DNA of 64,000 nt from Vibrio sp. JC009 (GTDB lineage: Bacteria; Pseudomonadota; Gammaproteobacteria; Enterobacterales; Vibrionaceae), in NCBI RefSeq assembly GCF_029016485.1, contig NZ_CP092106.1, positions 2,790,001 through 2,854,000 of the forward strand, read 5' to 3'. Both the position numbers and the translations under genes were made by a program. This document shows, piece by piece, positions 32,041-40,807 of this stretch. Numbering within the stretch: position 1 is the stretch's first letter; every line of letters begins with the position of its first letter. The notes beneath the pieces were generated by a model. It worked only from the letters and a program-made list of their open reading frames with translations. It ran no database searches and was not told the origin of the DNA.

Positions 32041-32057
<17 letters not shown>
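30102..32057 (+). CDS. lpoA: Outer-membrane lipoprotein LpoA, activator of PBP1a
   Basis: 651 residues. A lipoprotein signal ends in lipobox LAAC with acylated Cys27. The N-terminal TPR-like part runs to about 170. An acidic Glu/Pro-rich stretch at about 172-213 follows, then the C-terminal domain with a periplasmic-binding-protein fold starting around TTLLLPLTGKFAKQAQLVRD. LpoA reaches through the peptidoglycan from the outer membrane to stimulate PBP1a. It is the first gene of lpoA-yraN-diaA-dolP and overlaps yraN by 17 bp. Confidence 0.96.
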
Positions 32058-33002
<945 letters not shown>

Positions 33003-33008
33003 GTGTTT

Positions 33009-33749
33009 ATGAAAATTCTACGTTCAGTTTTAGTTGCACTCTTGCTTCTGAACCTTTCAGGTTGCGCAGGTGTCTTGGTTGCAGGAGCGGCAACCGGTGT
33101 AGCCGTGGTAACCGATCCCCGCTCGACCAAAGAAATTCTTAAAGATAACGAGATATCTCTGAATGCAACCGCTTTTGGTAACAAGGCTCCTTTTCAGTTT
33201 AATGCCAGGGTTTCAGCAAACACTTTCAGAGGAGAGGTTCTGCTGATGGGACAGGCTGTCAGTCAGAGCTACAAAGATCAGCTTACAGAGAAAGTTCGCA
33301 GGATTAATGGTGTTAAGGCTGTCTATAACGAAATGAGAGTCCGGCCGCTGTTAAATGTCGGTGATATAAGCAAAGATACCTGGATAACCACCAAAGTGAA
33401 GTCTGCGCTTGTTGCTAACGAACAGCTCAGGATGGTAAAAGTGACGGTTTATACCGAAGACGGCGAAGTCTTCCTGGTTGGCGCACTTTCCCGGACTAAT
33501 GCCGACCTGGCAATAGATATCGCGAGAAATATTTCCGGAGTCAGGCAGGTCATTACCTCTTTCTATTACGGAGAGCTGCCTGCAGTGGCAGAAAAAGAGC
33601 CTGAGTCAAAACCTGCGCCGACTAAGGCTCTGTCCCACTCATCAGTCGCGGCTAGTGAGCCGGTTTCTAATCAGGAACAGGTCGCTTCTACTGAGACCAT
33701 TCCTTATATAGAGCCAATCGAAGAACCGTTAGGTGAAGATGACTTATAA
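33009..33749 (+). CDS. dolP: Outer-membrane lipoprotein DolP (two BON domains)
   Basis: 246 residues from the ATG at 33009 (a GTG at 33003 is in frame but poorer). The signal peptide ends in lipobox LSGC with Cys19. Two BON domains follow at about 45-115 (FRGEVLLMGQAV) and about 120-192 (DGEVFLVGALS). A Pro/Glu/Ser-rich tail of about 50 residues makes it longer than E. coli DolP, which is about 190 residues. DolP supports outer-membrane integrity and acts near BAM at division sites. It ends at a strong terminator. Confidence 0.93.
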   Translation: MKILRSVLVALLLLNLSGCAGVLVAGAATGVAVVTDPRSTKEILKDNEISLNATAFGNKAPFQFNARVSANTFRGEVLLMGQAVSQSYKDQLTEKVRRINGVKAVYNEMRVRPLLNVGDISKDTWITTKVKSALVANEQLRMVKVTVYTEDGEVFLVGALSRTNADLAIDIARNISGVRQVITSFYYGELPAVAEKEPESKPAPTKALSHSSVAASEPVSNQEQVASTETIPYIEPIEEPLGEDDL

Positions 33750-33771
33750 AGAAACATAAAGCCCAGACGTA

Positions 33772-33800
33772 AAAAAAGCAGCTAAGTCAGCTGCTTTTTT
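33772..33800 (+). terminator. Bidirectional rho-independent terminator
   Basis: AAAAAAGCAGCT and AGCTGCTTTTTT form a perfect 12-bp stem with loop AAGTC between the convergent genes dolP and sspB. A and T runs on both sides make it usable in both directions. Confidence 0.9.
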
Positions 33801-33803
33801 ATT

Positions 33804-33850
33804 ATACCAATACCAGTAATTAACTGTTCAGTGATTGCTGGAATTGGTAT
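33804..33850. repeat. 47-bp Vibrio-type intergenic palindrome
   Basis: Outer arms ATACCAATACCAG (33804-33816) and CTGGAATTGGTAT (33838-33850) pair with one mismatch. The interior continues the symmetry as TAATTAACTG, TT, CAGTGATTG, so nearly the whole unit folds back on itself. It touches the sspB stop codon. I recall similar TTGGTAT-ended palindromes in Vibrio intergenic regions, unverified here. Confidence 0.7.
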
Positions 33851-34308
33851 TACTTTATCACCCGAAGACTCGGCCTGCCTTTCGGCTTTGGTGGCTCATC
33901 ATCCGGTGTCGGTTCATCATCGATACTGTCAACAACTGTCAGTTCGTCTGCTGAGTCTGCCTCCATGATCGCACCTTCATAGGCCTCTTCAGGCTCAAAC
34001 ATAGTGCCTGCTCCGTTTTCACGGGCATAGATTGCCTGAACAGCATACAGAGGAACGATAACAGAGTGTGGACGACCACCAAAACGAGCATTAAAGGTAA
34101 TCGCCTCATTGCCCATTTCAAGGTTGCCGACAGCACGAGGAGCAACATTAAGAATAATCTGACCATCCTGAATAAAATCCACCGGGACACGAACACCAAC
34201 CAATGTGGCATCAACAACCAGATGAGGAGTCAGGTCATTATCAACTAACCAATCGTAAAACGCCCTTAGCAAATAAGGGCGACGTGGTTTCATTGCTTCA
34301 ATTTCCAT
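33850..34308 (-). CDS. sspB: ClpXP protease specificity adaptor SspB
   Basis: 152 residues. The conserved substrate-binding domain begins KPRRPYLLRAFYDWLVDN and includes the LNVAPRAVGNLEMGNEAITFNARFGG stretch. An acidic disordered linker follows, ending in the ClpX-docking motif RPSLRVIK. SspB delivers ssrA-tagged proteins to ClpXP. It starts 3 bp after sspA; the sspA-sspB pair is standard. Confidence 0.97.
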   Translation of the reverse strand: MEIEAMKPRRPYLLRAFYDWLVDNDLTPHLVVDATLVGVRVPVDFIQDGQIILNVAPRAVGNLEMGNEAITFNARFGGRPHSVIVPLYAVQAIYARENGAGTMFEPEEAYEGAIMEADSADELTVVDSIDDEPTPDDEPPKPKGRPSLRVIK

Positions 34309-34311
34309 GAA

Positions 34312-34947
34312 TTAGCGTACCAGACGCATCTCACGTTCCGCTTCTGTCAGAGAAGCCAGGAATGAGTCACGTTCGAATACACGGTTCATATAGACTTTCA
34401 GCTCTTTTGAACCAGGACCTGTCAGTTCGATACCCAGTACAGGCAGACGCCAAAGCAGCGGAGCCAGGTAGCAGTCAATCAGGCTAAACTCTTCGCTCAT
34501 AAAGTACTCAAACTCAGCAAATACAGGAGCCAGAGTAAGAAGATCGTTGCGAAGCTTTTGACGAGCCTGCTCAGACTCTTCCGCGTTACCTTCCATTACT
34601 TTGCGAGCCAGTGAATACCAGTTACGCTCAATACGGTAGATCATCAGACGAGTGTTACCACGTGCAACAGGATATACAGGCATCAGTGGTGGGTGAGGAA
34701 AACGCTCGTCCAGGTACTCCATGATGATTTTAGAATCATACAGTGCCAGTTCACGGTCAATCAGAGTAGGTACTGACTTATAAGGGTTTAGCTCAACAAG
34801 TTCGTTTGGCAGATTGGCTTCATCAACCAATTCAACTTCAACACTTACCCCTTTTTCCGCAAGAACGATACGTACCTGATGACTGTACAAGTCAGAGGCA
34901 CTTGAAAAAAGAGTCATTACAGAACGTTTATTGGCAGCAACAGCCAT
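34312..34947 (-). CDS. sspA: Stringent starvation protein A (GST-fold RNA polymerase-associated)
   Basis: 211 residues from the ATG at 34947, which has GGAGGG upstream; a longer start at 34980 would run into the preceding terminator stem. The protein has a glutathione-transferase-like fold with MTLFSSASDLYSHQVRIVLAEKGV, PYKSVPTLIDRELALYDSKIIMEYLDERFPHPPL and the C-terminal helical domain. SspA binds RNA polymerase and alters transcription under starvation and acid stress. Confidence 0.96.
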   Translation of the reverse strand: MAVAANKRSVMTLFSSASDLYSHQVRIVLAEKGVSVEVELVDEANLPNELVELNPYKSVPTLIDRELALYDSKIIMEYLDERFPHPPLMPVYPVARGNTRLMIYRIERNWYSLARKVMEGNAEESEQARQKLRNDLLTLAPVFAEFEYFMSEEFSLIDCYLAPLLWRLPVLGIELTGPGSKELKVYMNRVFERDSFLASLTEAEREMRLVR

Positions 34948-34972
34948 TGAGCCCTCCAGAACACTTACAAAC

Positions 34973-35002
34973 AAAAACAATGGAGGCGGACCGCCTCCAT
35001 TG
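34973..35002 (-). terminator. Terminator of petABC
   Basis: CAATGGAGGCGG and CCGCCTCCATTG pair perfectly over 12 bp (actual loop a few nucleotides), followed on the minus strand by TTTTTGTTTG. It separates petC from sspA. Confidence 0.88.
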
Positions 35003-35032
35003 AAAACAAATTAGCGAAGTATTGTAGCATAT

Positions 35033-35773
35033 TTAATGTACATCACGCCAATACTCTTTCTTAAGCAGAACAACAACGATAGTAAACAGAACAAGGAATG
35101 CCATAGCCCACCATCCCATACGCTCTCTTTCTAGCTTCATTGGCTCGCCAGAGTACTCAAGGAAGTTAACCAAATCGCGAATCGCAGCGTCATATTCGCC
35201 ATCACTCAGCTCACCTCTGCCGTCGGACTGAACACCAACCACAACCTGCTTCTCTTCGCCGTTTACAGTCTGAGTTTCGGTGACCGGACCTGGCAGGCCC
35301 TGCAACTCTTCAAGGACATGCGGCATGCCCACACTTGGGAATACAACATTGTTGACTCCAAACGGGCGCGAAGGGTCGGCATAAAAAGAGCGGAGATAGG
35401 TATAAAGCCAGTCCGTTCCTCTTACTCTGGAAACCAGCGTCAAATCAGGTGGCGGCGCACCAAACCATTTAGCAGCCTGTTTCTCAGGAATGGCATTTTC
35501 CATCAGCTGACCAATCTTATCATTCGGGTCAAAAACAAGATGTTCCTTCATCAGATCCAGCGGAATGTCCAGATCTTCAGCCACACGCTGAAAACGCTGA
35601 TATTTTGTCGAATGACAGCCAAAGCAGTAGTTCATAAACAACTTGGCGCCGTTTTGCAGTGATGCCTTATCTGACAGGTCGTTATTCGGTTCATCTAAGT
35701 GAACACTGCTTCCTCCAGCAGCAAAAACCAGAGCCGGGAACATTATAAAAAAGGCAGAAATCCATTTTCTCAT
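35033..35773 (-). CDS. petC: Cytochrome c1 of the bc1 complex
   Basis: 246 residues. A signal peptide of about 19 residues precedes the mature protein. The haem c site CFGCH is at residues 50-54. A single C-terminal transmembrane anchor (WAMAFLVLFTIVVVLL, about 223-240) holds it in the inner membrane facing the periplasm. It passes electrons from the Rieske protein to soluble cytochrome c. It overlaps petB by 4 bp and is the last gene of the operon. Confidence 0.97.
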   Translation of the reverse strand: MRKWISAFFIMFPALVFAAGGSSVHLDEPNNDLSDKASLQNGAKLFMNYCFGCHSTKYQRFQRVAEDLDIPLDLMKEHLVFDPNDKIGQLMENAIPEKQAAKWFGAPPPDLTLVSRVRGTDWLYTYLRSFYADPSRPFGVNNVVFPSVGMPHVLEELQGLPGPVTETQTVNGEEKQVVVGVQSDGRGELSDGEYDAAIRDLVNFLEYSGEPMKLERERMGWWAMAFLVLFTIVVVLLKKEYWRDVH

Positions 35774-37035
35774 TTGTACGTCACCCTCTCTGGTAATGGC
35801 TTAGTTGCTTCATTTTTACTGTAGAAGAACAGGAGCACAAAGAACATGAAATAACCCAGGCTGAATATTCTGGCCAGAAGCGTGTAAAGATCGGTCGCAG
35901 GAAGCGCCCCTAAGATACCCAGGGCAACAAAGCTAACCGTAAACTGAGCAATATTTATCAGGTGGAATTTGCTCCGGTAACGGTAGGAACGCACTTTACA
36001 GCGATCCAGCCACGGCAGCACAAACAGCACAGCGATTGCGCCCCCCATTGCCACCACACCCAGCAACTTATCCGGCACTGCACGGAGAATCGCGTAGAAG
36101 GGAGTAAAGTACCAGACCGGCGCAATATGCTCAGGCGTCTTCAGCGGGTTTGCTGCCTCAAAGTTAGGCGGCTCAAGGAAGTAACCTCCCATCTCAGGAT
36201 TGAAGAACAACACATAACAGAAGAAGAACAGGAATCCGGCAACACCGACAAGATCCTTAACCGTCCCGTATGGATGGAAAGGAATGGAATCAATAATGTC
36301 GTACTTCTTCTCATAATATTCATGGAACTTAAACTGACTCTTATATCCCTCTCCCTTAGAGCCTTTGGCAAGCTTGGTATCAATACCGTCAGGGTTATTT
36401 GAGCCCACTTCATGCAGCGCCAGAATATGCAGCACAACCAGAAGCAAAAGCACCAGCGGCAGAGCAATAACATGCAGCGCAAAGAAGCGGTTTAGTGTTG
36501 CGCCGGAGATCACATAGTCACCCCGGATCCAGAGGGTCAGATCATCGCCTATCACAGGTATGGCACCAAACAGCGAGATGATTACCTGGGCTCCCCAGTA
36601 AGACATCTGTCCCCATGGAAGCAGATAGCCCATAAAGGCTTCAGCCATCAGGATCAGGAAGATCAACATACCGAAGATCCACACCAGCTCGCGTGGTTTC
36701 TGGTAAGAACCATAAATAAGCCCGCGGAACATATGCAGATAGACAACCACAAAGAAAGCGGAGGCGCCGGTAGAGTGCATATAACGCAGCAACCAGCCGT
36801 ATTCCACATCACGCATAATATATTCTATTGATGCAAAAGCACCGTCGCCCGAGGGCTCGTAGCTCATGGTCAGCCAGATACCGGTAACCAGTTGGTTAAC
36901 CAGAACCAGCATAGCCAGCGAGCCGAACAGATACCAAAAGTTAAAGTTCTTCGGCATCGGATACTCTGATAAATGCTTCTTGTAGGCATTCATCATGGGC
37001 AAGCGTTTTTCAAGCCAATCCATTAATCCCTGCAT
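35770..37035 (-). CDS. petB: Cytochrome b of the bc1 complex
   Basis: 421 residues, polytopic, with eight expected helices. Haem-ligating histidines appear in RYMHSTGASAFFVVVYLHMFRG and in FFALHVIALPLVLLLLVVLHI. The quinol-site motif reads PVWYFTPFYAILRA (PEWY-like, here with V in place of E). It oxidises ubiquinol and starts the Q cycle. Its ATG shares one base with the petA stop codon. Confidence 0.97.
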   Translation of the reverse strand: MQGLMDWLEKRLPMMNAYKKHLSEYPMPKNFNFWYLFGSLAMLVLVNQLVTGIWLTMSYEPSGDGAFASIEYIMRDVEYGWLLRYMHSTGASAFFVVVYLHMFRGLIYGSYQKPRELVWIFGMLIFLILMAEAFMGYLLPWGQMSYWGAQVIISLFGAIPVIGDDLTLWIRGDYVISGATLNRFFALHVIALPLVLLLLVVLHILALHEVGSNNPDGIDTKLAKGSKGEGYKSQFKFHEYYEKKYDIIDSIPFHPYGTVKDLVGVAGFLFFFCYVLFFNPEMGGYFLEPPNFEAANPLKTPEHIAPVWYFTPFYAILRAVPDKLLGVVAMGGAIAVLFVLPWLDRCKVRSYRYRSKFHLINIAQFTVSFVALGILGALPATDLYTLLARIFSLGYFMFFVLLFFYSKNEATKPLPERVTYK

Positions 37036-37628
37036 CAGGCTTCTCCCTCTTCATCCACACCGATAATAATCCTGTTATCGCTCAGATACATATGTCTTGG
37101 TATCACAAGGTTGTATGGTGCTGGTACACCGGAGAAAACCCGGCCGGCCATATCAAACTTAGAACCATGGCAGGGGCAGAAAAAGCCGGACTTAACACCC
37201 TGAACCTGATCACCAAAACTGTCTGGTAAATAGGTAGGCGAACAGCCAAGGTGGGTACAGATGCCGACGGCGACAAAATATTCAGGCTTGATAGAACGGT
37301 GGGCATTCTGCGCATAAAGGGGTTGTTGCTCAACACTTGAACCCGGGTCAGCCAATTGTCCATCAATATCTTTCAGGCTGTTTACAATTGATTCCGGGCG
37401 TCTGACCACCCAAACGGGTTTGCCGCGCCACTCCACGCGCACCATCTGCCCTTCTTCCAGCTTACCGATATCTACTTCAACGGGCGCACCAGCCGCTTTG
37501 GCTTTTGCGCTGGGATTCCAGGACTTGATAAAAGGAACAGCCACAGTAACGGCTCCCAAACCACCGACAACGGCTGTTGTCGCGGTAAGAAAACGCCTGC
37601 GTCCGCTGTTTAAAGGCGTATCGCTCAT
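37035..37628 (-). CDS. petA: Rieske iron-sulfur subunit of the bc1 complex
   Basis: 197 residues. The N-terminus carries a twin-arginine-like signal anchor (GRRRFLTATTAVVGG). The 2Fe-2S ligands are visible as Cys124/His126 in CTHLGC and Cys151/His154 in CPCHGSKFD. Cys129 and Cys153 form the family disulfide. It carries electrons from quinol to cytochrome c1. First gene of petABC; its leader holds an 8-bp inverted repeat (ACTCCGTA at 37647-37654 with TACGGAGT at 37674-37681) next to the AGGAGA ribosome site. Confidence 0.97.
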   Translation of the reverse strand: MSDTPLNSGRRRFLTATTAVVGGLGAVTVAVPFIKSWNPSAKAKAAGAPVEVDIGKLEEGQMVRVEWRGKPVWVVRRPESIVNSLKDIDGQLADPGSSVEQQPLYAQNAHRSIKPEYFVAVGICTHLGCSPTYLPDSFGDQVQGVKSGFFCPCHGSKFDMAGRVFSGVPAPYNLVIPRHMYLSDNRIIIGVDEEGEA

Positions 37629-37778
37629 CCAACATTTCTCCTGTTTACTCCGTATCCAGGATATTGCTGTTGTTACGGAGTCTTCCGGCTGACAAAGATA
37701 GTTATTTTATTATTGCCGAAAATATTAAGAGAAAAATCACTTTTTGTTAACATTGTTATTACAAAAGCTTTTACAAGC

Positions 37779-37816
37779 TCACAAAAAACAAAAAGCCCGG
37801 CATATAGCCGAGCTTT
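37779..37816 (-). terminator. Terminator of rplM-rpsI
   Basis: AAAGCTCGGC and GCCGGGCTTT on the minus strand form a 10-bp stem with one wobble pair around a TATAT loop, followed by TTTTTGTTTTTTG. Confidence 0.88.
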
Positions 37817-37864
37817 GAACCACAATCCGGTAAAAACCGGAGCGAACTTTTCCGGAAGGAAAAA

Positions 37865-38257
37865 TTAACGCTTAGAGAATTGTGGACGACGACGTGCTTT
37901 ACGTAGACCAACTTTCTTACGTTCAACGCGACGAGCGTCACGAGTAACGTAGCCAGCTGCACGTAGAGCAGGACGTAGAGACTCATCGTACTCCATAAGA
38001 GCGCGAGTGATACCGTGACGGATAGCACCAGCTTGACCAGAGATACCACCACCTTTAACAGTGATGTATAGGTCTAGCTTCTCAGTCATTTCAACTAGCT
38101 CTAGTGGCTGACGAACAACCATGCGAGAAGTTTCACGACCGAAGTATACGTCTAGGTCACGCTTGTTGATTACGATGTTACCGCTGCCTGGTTTGATGAA
38201 AACACGAGCAGCTGAGCTTTTGCGACGGCCAGTGCCGTAGTATTGATTCTCTGCCAT
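37865..38257 (-). CDS. rpsI: 30S ribosomal protein S9
   Basis: 130 residues from the ATG at 38257 ([20 protein letters not shown]), identical in start to the E. coli protein; a nearer in-frame ATG at 38263 is less likely. The basic tail ends in [14 protein letters not shown], which contacts P-site tRNA. GGGGAT precedes the start. It forms the standard rplM-rpsI pair, 15 bp after rplM. Confidence 0.98.
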   Translation of the reverse strand: MAENQYYGTGRRKSSAARVFIKPGSGNIVINKRDLDVYFGRETSRMVVRQPLELVEMTEKLDLYITVKGGGISGQAGAIRHGITRALMEYDESLRPALRAAGYVTRDARRVERKKVGLRKARRRPQFSKR

Positions 38258-38272
38258 TTTCATAATCCCCAA

Positions 38273-38701
38273 TTAGATGTCTAGTACTTGTGGTTGTTGA
38301 GCAGCGTGGTTGTGCTCAGCGCCAGCGTAAACTTTTAGCTTACGGTACATAGCACGGCCTAGAGGACCACGTGGTAGCATACCTTTAACAGCTAGTTCGA
38401 TTACCATCTCTGGCTTCTTGTCGATCAGCTTGTCAAAAGTGATAGACTTAAGGCCACCTGGGAATTCAGAGTGACGGTAGTAAGTTTTAGCTGCAGCTTT
38501 GTTACCTGTTACAGCAACTTTCTCAGCGTTAACAACGATGATGTAATCACCAGTATCAACGTGAGGAGTGTATTCAGCTTTATGCTTGCCACGTAGGCGA
38601 GATGCAATTTCACTTGCAAGACGACCAAGAGTTTTACCTTCAGCGTCTACAACGTACCAGTCACGTTTTACAGTTTCTGGTTTAGCAACGAAAGTTTTCA
38701 T
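38273..38701 (-). CDS. rplM: 50S ribosomal protein L13
   Basis: 142 residues, the usual length, starting [20 protein letters not shown] and containing [18 protein letters not shown] and the [20 protein letters not shown] region. Early-assembly protein of the large subunit. First gene of the two-gene operon, preceded by a leader of about 130 nt. Confidence 0.98.
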   Translation of the reverse strand: MKTFVAKPETVKRDWYVVDAEGKTLGRLASEIASRLRGKHKAEYTPHVDTGDYIIVVNAEKVAVTGNKAAAKTYYRHSEFPGGLKSITFDKLIDKKPEMVIELAVKGMLPRGPLGRAMYRKLKVYAGAEHNHAAQQPQVLDI

Positions 38702-38847
38702 GCTAACAATAACCCGTTAATTTATAAATTTTACACTTAAGGAGTATTTCTACTCCCACTGTCTAAGAGCCCCAGACATCACCCCTTCGAGTGGATGGCA
38801 CTCTCGCCTCATAAGAGACTGCAGTAACGGTGGGTCGCAGGATTATA
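38702..38847 (-). promoter_or_regulatory. rplM promoter and long structured leader
   Basis: A perfect TATAAT lies at 38847-38842 on the minus strand in a CTCTATAATCC context; the -35 element is poor. The resulting leader of about 130 nt contains a perfect hairpin with a GAAA tetraloop (GGAGTA/TACTCC at 38741-38756) and further partly paired segments. In E. coli L13 represses its own operon through this leader, so a similar control is plausible. Confidence 0.5.
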
Positions 38848-38890
38848 GAGAAGTGTGGGGAAAAAATCATCTGTTTTTTGGTTTTTTTTT

Positions 38891-38981
38891 AGGGCTATAG
38901 GGTTATGGGGACGGGCTTCGCCCTTAGGGGGTATAGGGAACACCCAAATCAACGCCCCATAGCCCCATAGCCCCATAGCCC
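38891..38981. repeat. Palindromic element with CCCCATAG tandem arms and GGGCGAAGCCC core
   Basis: On the plus strand GGGCTATAGGGTTATGGGG (38892-38910) pairs, with two mismatches over 19 bp, to an array of three CCCCATAG units (38955-38981). Between them lies a small hairpin core, on the minus strand AGGGCGAAGCCCGTCC (38924-38909). A 9-T run borders the left side. The element sits between the zapE stop and the rplM promoter. The same core recurs at 52254-52269 with different arms. Confidence 0.75.
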
Positions 38982-38987
38982 AAAATC

Positions 38988-40091
38988 CTAAACCAAATGC
39001 TCTTTAGCAAGATATTCCCTCCCCTGCATCTCCACCAACCTGGACAAGCAACGCCTGAACTCAAACTCCAGCGATCCGCCGGCGTATAACTCTTCCATTC
39101 CGACTTCAGCAGAAATAATCAGCTTTATATTACGTTCGTAGAACTCATCAATCAGGGCGATAAATCTTCTGGCGGCGTCGTCTGTGGTGGCGTCCATCTG
39201 GATGACTCCTGCGAGCAATACTGTGTGGTAGATGCGGGATATCTCGATATAGTCATTCTGGCTGCGTGCCGACTGACAGAGCTGTTCAAAGCTTGCGTAC
39301 AGCACGCCATCACAGGCTTTTATCACCGGGACTTTCCTGTGGTTAATCTCAACTTCGCTTGCCACCACATGATAGTCAGCGGTTAGTTGAGCATAGTATT
39401 TATTGAGATTATCCGTTGCCGCCTGATCCAGAGGGAAGTGATAGATCTCAGCTTTTTCCAGAGTTCTTAGTCTGTAATCAATACCGCTATCGACATTGAC
39501 CACTTCACAATGCTTTTTGATTAGTTCGATGGCAGGAAGAAAACGCGCCCTTTGAAGACCATTCCGGTAAAGCTCATCCGGGGGGATATTTGAAGTGGCA
39601 ACCAGCACAATGCCACGCTCAAAAAGCGCCTGAAACAGGGTACCTAAAATCATGGCATCGGTAATATCCGAAACGAAAAACTCATCAAAGCAGATGATGT
39701 CAAATTCACGCTTAAAGTTATCAGCCACTTTTTTTAGTGGATCTTCCACATCACCTAACGCAGCTAACTCCTCATGAACCCAGAGCATAAAACGGTGAAA
39801 GTGAACCCGGAAAGCGCGGGGTGTTGTTAGCGAGTCATAGAAGGTATCCATAAGATAAGTCTTGCCACGCCCTACTCCTCCCCAAAGATAAAGTCCCCTG
39901 GGCATCGGATTCTGTTTTGGCTTAACTCTCATCAGGCGCTCAAACAGGCTCAGCTCCGGTGTTTGCAGTGATTCATAATGAACAAGTTCACTATGTAGTT
40001 TATCCAGCTGAAGTACGGCATTTCTCTGAGCTGCATCTTCCTGAAATGCCAGCTCCTTAATATCTGTCTGATACTTTTGTAATGGTGTCAT
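38988..40091 (-). CDS. zapE: Cell division ATPase ZapE (AFG1 family)
   Basis: 367 residues, AAA-like P-loop ATPase. Walker A is GGVGRGKT (71-78) and Walker B DIICFDEF (131-138), followed by the sensor LVATSNIPPDELYRNGLQR. ZapE acts on the Z-ring at late constriction in E. coli. It is divergent from zapG with 148 bp between starts; that gap has a perfect TGTCAT/ATGACA inverted repeat (40160-40177). Confidence 0.95.
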   Translation of the reverse strand: MTPLQKYQTDIKELAFQEDAAQRNAVLQLDKLHSELVHYESLQTPELSLFERLMRVKPKQNPMPRGLYLWGGVGRGKTYLMDTFYDSLTTPRAFRVHFHRFMLWVHEELAALGDVEDPLKKVADNFKREFDIICFDEFFVSDITDAMILGTLFQALFERGIVLVATSNIPPDELYRNGLQRARFLPAIELIKKHCEVVNVDSGIDYRLRTLEKAEIYHFPLDQAATDNLNKYYAQLTADYHVVASEVEINHRKVPVIKACDGVLYASFEQLCQSARSQNDYIEISRIYHTVLLAGVIQMDATTDDAARRFIALIDEFYERNIKLIISAEVGMEELYAGGSLEFEFRRCLSRLVEMQGREYLAKEHLV

Positions 40092-40239
40092 CCAACTTAT
40101 CCGGAAAGGCTCTGATTAAGGTCCGATTATCTGTACTTTATATCTTTATCCTACAGCTTTGTCATAGTACCATGACAGATAAACATGTGTAATTCAATTG
40201 TATACAACATGTTAATCAAAACTATTATAAGGAGCTGTT

Positions 40240-40671
40240 ATGCCTTGGATTTACGGACTTATCGGTTTATTAGTGGGCGCTATCATAGGTATCATCATTG
40301 CCCGCATTAAGACGCCGCAATACAAAAAGCACAAACAAATGCAGCAAGAGCTCGACAAAGCTAAGTTTGAGCTGGAACAACAACGTCAGGAACTGTCAGA
40401 TCACTTTGCGCAAACGGCTGAAATGCTGGATGTTATTGGCAAAGATTATACTAAGCTGTATCAGCATATGGCCAAGACCTCGAATGAGCTACTTTCGAAC
40501 CTTCCTGAACAAGACAATCCTTTTACCAAGAAAGTAGCGCACGATGATCTTGAGGAAGAAAAAGAGTCAGAAGTAGGAACACAGCCTAAAGATTATGCCA
40601 AGGGTGCGACGGGCCTTCTGAAGCCAGAAGAAAAAGAGATCCTGGAAGCGCCTGAGGCTGTAAAAGCTTAA
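40240..40671 (+). CDS. zapG: Inner-membrane coiled-coil protein ZapG/YhcB
   Basis: 143 residues of the DUF1043 family. One N-terminal transmembrane helix (about 3-22, IYGLIGLLVGAIIGIIIARI) precedes a cytoplasmic coiled coil at about 30-85 and a disordered acidic tail. It links division with envelope growth in E. coli. AAGGAGC stands just before the ATG. Neighbouring zapE and degQ match the E. coli order. Confidence 0.93.
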   Translation: MPWIYGLIGLLVGAIIGIIIARIKTPQYKKHKQMQQELDKAKFELEQQRQELSDHFAQTAEMLDVIGKDYTKLYQHMAKTSNELLSNLPEQDNPFTKKVAHDDLEEEKESEVGTQPKDYAKGATGLLKPEEKEILEAPEAVKA

Positions 40672-40684
40672 GCTCAACAAGCCT

Positions 40685-40708
40685 AAATTTGATTAACTTC
40701 AAATTTTT
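40685..40708 (+). terminator. Possible weak terminator of zapG
   Basis: AAATTTGA and TCAAATTT form a perfect but A+T-rich 8-bp stem with a 6-nt loop, 14 bp after the zapG stop, ending in a run of five T. Confidence 0.4.
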
Positions 40709-40710
40709 CT

Positions 40711-40738
40711 GAACTTAGCATTGGTTTTTGAGTCATAA
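40711..40738 (+). promoter_or_regulatory. Candidate sigma-E promoter for degQ
   Basis: GAACTT (40711-40716), a 15-bp spacer and GTCATAA (732-738) resemble the sigma-E consensus (GGAACTT, 15-16 bp, GTCNNA). The gene behind it is a periplasmic protease of the type often under sigma-E control. A second GAACTT near 40775 has a less suitable spacing. Confidence 0.4.
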
Positions 40739-40807
40739 CTCTCATGTATGCCCTAGTGACCCTTTGAGCGAACTTTATATATAACAGGGTATAAATGAGA
40801 GGAGAAT

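Noticed and set aside
40160..40177. TGTCAT/ATGACA inverted repeat between zapE and zapG as an operator
   Set aside because: Only 6 bp per arm and no regulator in the window to tie it to; could be chance.
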